Below, piece after piece: positions 63,399 to 64,000 of a stretch of 64,000 nucleotides of DNA (positions are counted from its first letter, which is position 1; each line of letters begins with the position of its first letter). The notes beneath the pieces are model-generated. The model made no database searches. It was not told the DNA's origin and worked only from the letters and a program-made list of their open reading frames with translations. The stretch is from the NCBI RefSeq assembly GCF_050948215.1, contig NW_027488694.1, positions 310,001-374,000 of the forward strand, written 5' to 3'. This stretch comes from Halictus rubicundus. Taxonomy: Eukaryota > Arthropoda > Insecta > Hymenoptera > Halictidae. Made by a program: the position numbers and the translations under genes.

Positions 63399-64000
63399 TA
63401 TCCTATCCTATCCTCTATCCTATCCTATCTTGTATCCTATCCTATCCTCTATCCTATTCTATCCTCTATCCCATCCTATCCTCTATCCTATCCTATCCTC
63501 TATCCTATCCTATCCTGTATCCTATCCTATCCTCTATCCTATCCTATCCTCTATCCTATCCTATCCTCTATCCTATCCTATCCTCTAACCTACGCTATCC
63601 TCTATCCTATGCTATCCTCTATCCCATCCTATCCTCTATCCTATCCTATCCTCTATCCTATCCTATCCTCTATCCCATCCTATCCTCTATCCTATCCTAT
63701 CCTCTATCCTACCCTATCCTCTATCCTATCCTATCCTCTATCCTATCCTATCCTCTGTCCTACCTATCCTCTATCCTATTCTATCCTCTATCGTATCCTA
63801 TCCTCTATCCTATCCTATCCTCTATCCTATCCTATCTTCTATCCTATCCTATCCTCTATCCTATCCTACCCTCTATCCAATCCTATCTTCTATCCTATCC
63901 TATCCTCTATCCTATCAAATCCCCTATCCTATCCTCTGTCCTATCCTAACCTCTATCCTATCCTATCCTCTATCCTATCCTATCCTCTATCCTATGCTAT

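Larger units (their letters stand above)
1..64000. repeat. TATCC/TATCCTC satellite array filling the window (17-bp consensus unit)
   Basis: The array is written with two words, P (TATCC) and H (TATCCTC). The commonest unit is PPH, 17 bp; PH (12 bp), H (7 bp) and PPPH (22 bp) also occur. The complementary strand reads GGATA with a GA insertion every third pentamer. At 17 bp per unit the window holds roughly 3,700 unit equivalents. Both window ends lie inside the array, so its true length is unknown. The consensus + strand contains no G, hence no CpG, no stop codon and no ATG; these arise only in variants. No segment of more than a few tens of bases departs from the pattern. I do not recognise the family as a named satellite. 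The GGATA core resembles, but is not, the GGAAT core of human satellites II and III. Confidence 0.98.
13236..64000. repeat. Right domain: regular 17-bp satellite with higher-order repeats
   Basis: From about 13,236 nearly all units are 17-mers. A small set of variants recurs in conserved order: TATCCTATCAAATCCCC, CTGTCC, TATGCTATCC, TATAATATGCTC or TATCATATGCTC, TACGCTATCC, TATTCTATCC followed by CCCATCC, TATCGTATCC, TATCTTC, TACCCTC and TATCTAATCC. Because the variants are shared between distant units in the same order, the organisation is a higher-order repeat and not random mutation of a simple repeat. Local duplications are listed separately. Confidence 0.9.
56734..64000. repeat. 10-kb superunit duplication, copy 2 (runs off the window)
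   Basis: Partner of 46,898-53,909. It includes the 1,669-bp pair (about 58,346-61,684), one 2,375-bp copy (about 61,226-63,600) and the start of the next. Sub-variants are retained, for example CCTATATTC at about 61,509 and CTCTGCCATATCC at about 62,377. In the constant-offset part the only difference I noticed is an A at about 58,948 (CCACTATCC); I did not compare every base. Confidence 0.85.

Noticed and set aside
1..64000. CRISPR array or other prokaryotic repeat system
   Set aside because: There are no unique spacers between repeats; everything is repeat. No cas-like genes are present.
1..64000. Telomeric or interstitial telomeric repeat
   Set aside because: The unit GGATA with a GA insertion does not match TTAGGG, TTAGG or TTTAGGG-type repeats, and the 5/7 rhythm with higher-order variants is satellite-like.
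1..64000. Human-type satellite II/III (GGAAT)
   Set aside because: The pentamer here is GGATA and the third unit carries two extra bases; the GGAAT core is not found as a repeating word.
1..64000. TATA boxes, polyadenylation signals or transcription starts suggested by TATATCC, TATAATATG and similar words
   Set aside because: These are single-base variants of the repeat unit, present in dozens of copies by duplication, with no associated gene. TATAATATG also resembles a bacterial -10 box, but there is no -35 partner or reading frame to support it.
1..64000. Pure assembly or sequencing artefact (for example low-complexity polymer or adapter)
   Set aside because: Adapter or basecaller artefacts would not produce ordered diagnostic variants with consistent duplication offsets and nested history. 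Local copy-number error in the long duplications remains possible and is noted in the findings.
58346..64000. A new, independent family of units at the right end
   Set aside because: It is the 10,091-bp-offset copy of 48,255-53,909, not a distinct family.

Overview
The whole window is one tandem-repeat (satellite) array with no unique sequence. On the + strand it is built almost entirely from two words: a pentamer P = TATCC and a heptamer H = TATCCTC. The dominant unit is PPH, 17 bp (TATCCTATCCTATCCTC). PH (12 bp), H alone (7 bp) and PPPH (22 bp) are minor forms. The consensus has no G on the + strand, so G, CpG, stop codons and ATG appear only at variant positions. I find no supportable protein-coding gene, tRNA, rRNA, transposon, CRISPR array or flanking single-copy DNA. 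A multi-kilobase satellite with nested higher-order repeats suggests eukaryotic heterochromatin (for example centromeric, pericentromeric, sex- or B-chromosome DNA) in a long-read assembly. Nothing in the window identifies the species or chromosome.

Layout. (1) Left domain, 1-13,235: heterogeneous and visibly older. It mixes 12-bp and 17-bp units, has many private substitutions, and contains modules reused in several places. These include a block ending in CATATAGCCCATAATATCG at about 1.7, 4.25, 5.0, 10.25 and 11.65 kb, a 24-bp CATCC/TATCC minisatellite at four loci, and a nearly pure 17-bp patch at 7,977-8,460. (2) Right domain, 13,236-64,000: much more regular, mostly 17-mers. A limited alphabet of diagnostic unit variants recurs in fixed order, giving higher-order repeats. 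A block of exactly 240 bp is found at least 20 times.

The right domain grew by nested segmental duplication. Periods I could anchor on rare variants are 1,719, about 4,122, about 3,831-3,746, about 2,506-2,477, 970, 1,371, 902, 2,033, 1,669 and 2,375 bp. At the right end there is a duplication of 9.84-10.09 kb that re-copies the 1,669-bp pair and the start of the 2,375-bp pair, and it runs off the window edge.

Very long open frames on the + strand (for example 17,572-24,186) are a by-product of the repeat. A stop-free 17-mer read in three frames gives the same 17-residue peptide period in every frame. They are not annotated as genes. Block boundaries below were placed by eye from diagnostic variants and can be off by one or two units where both sides are perfect consensus.
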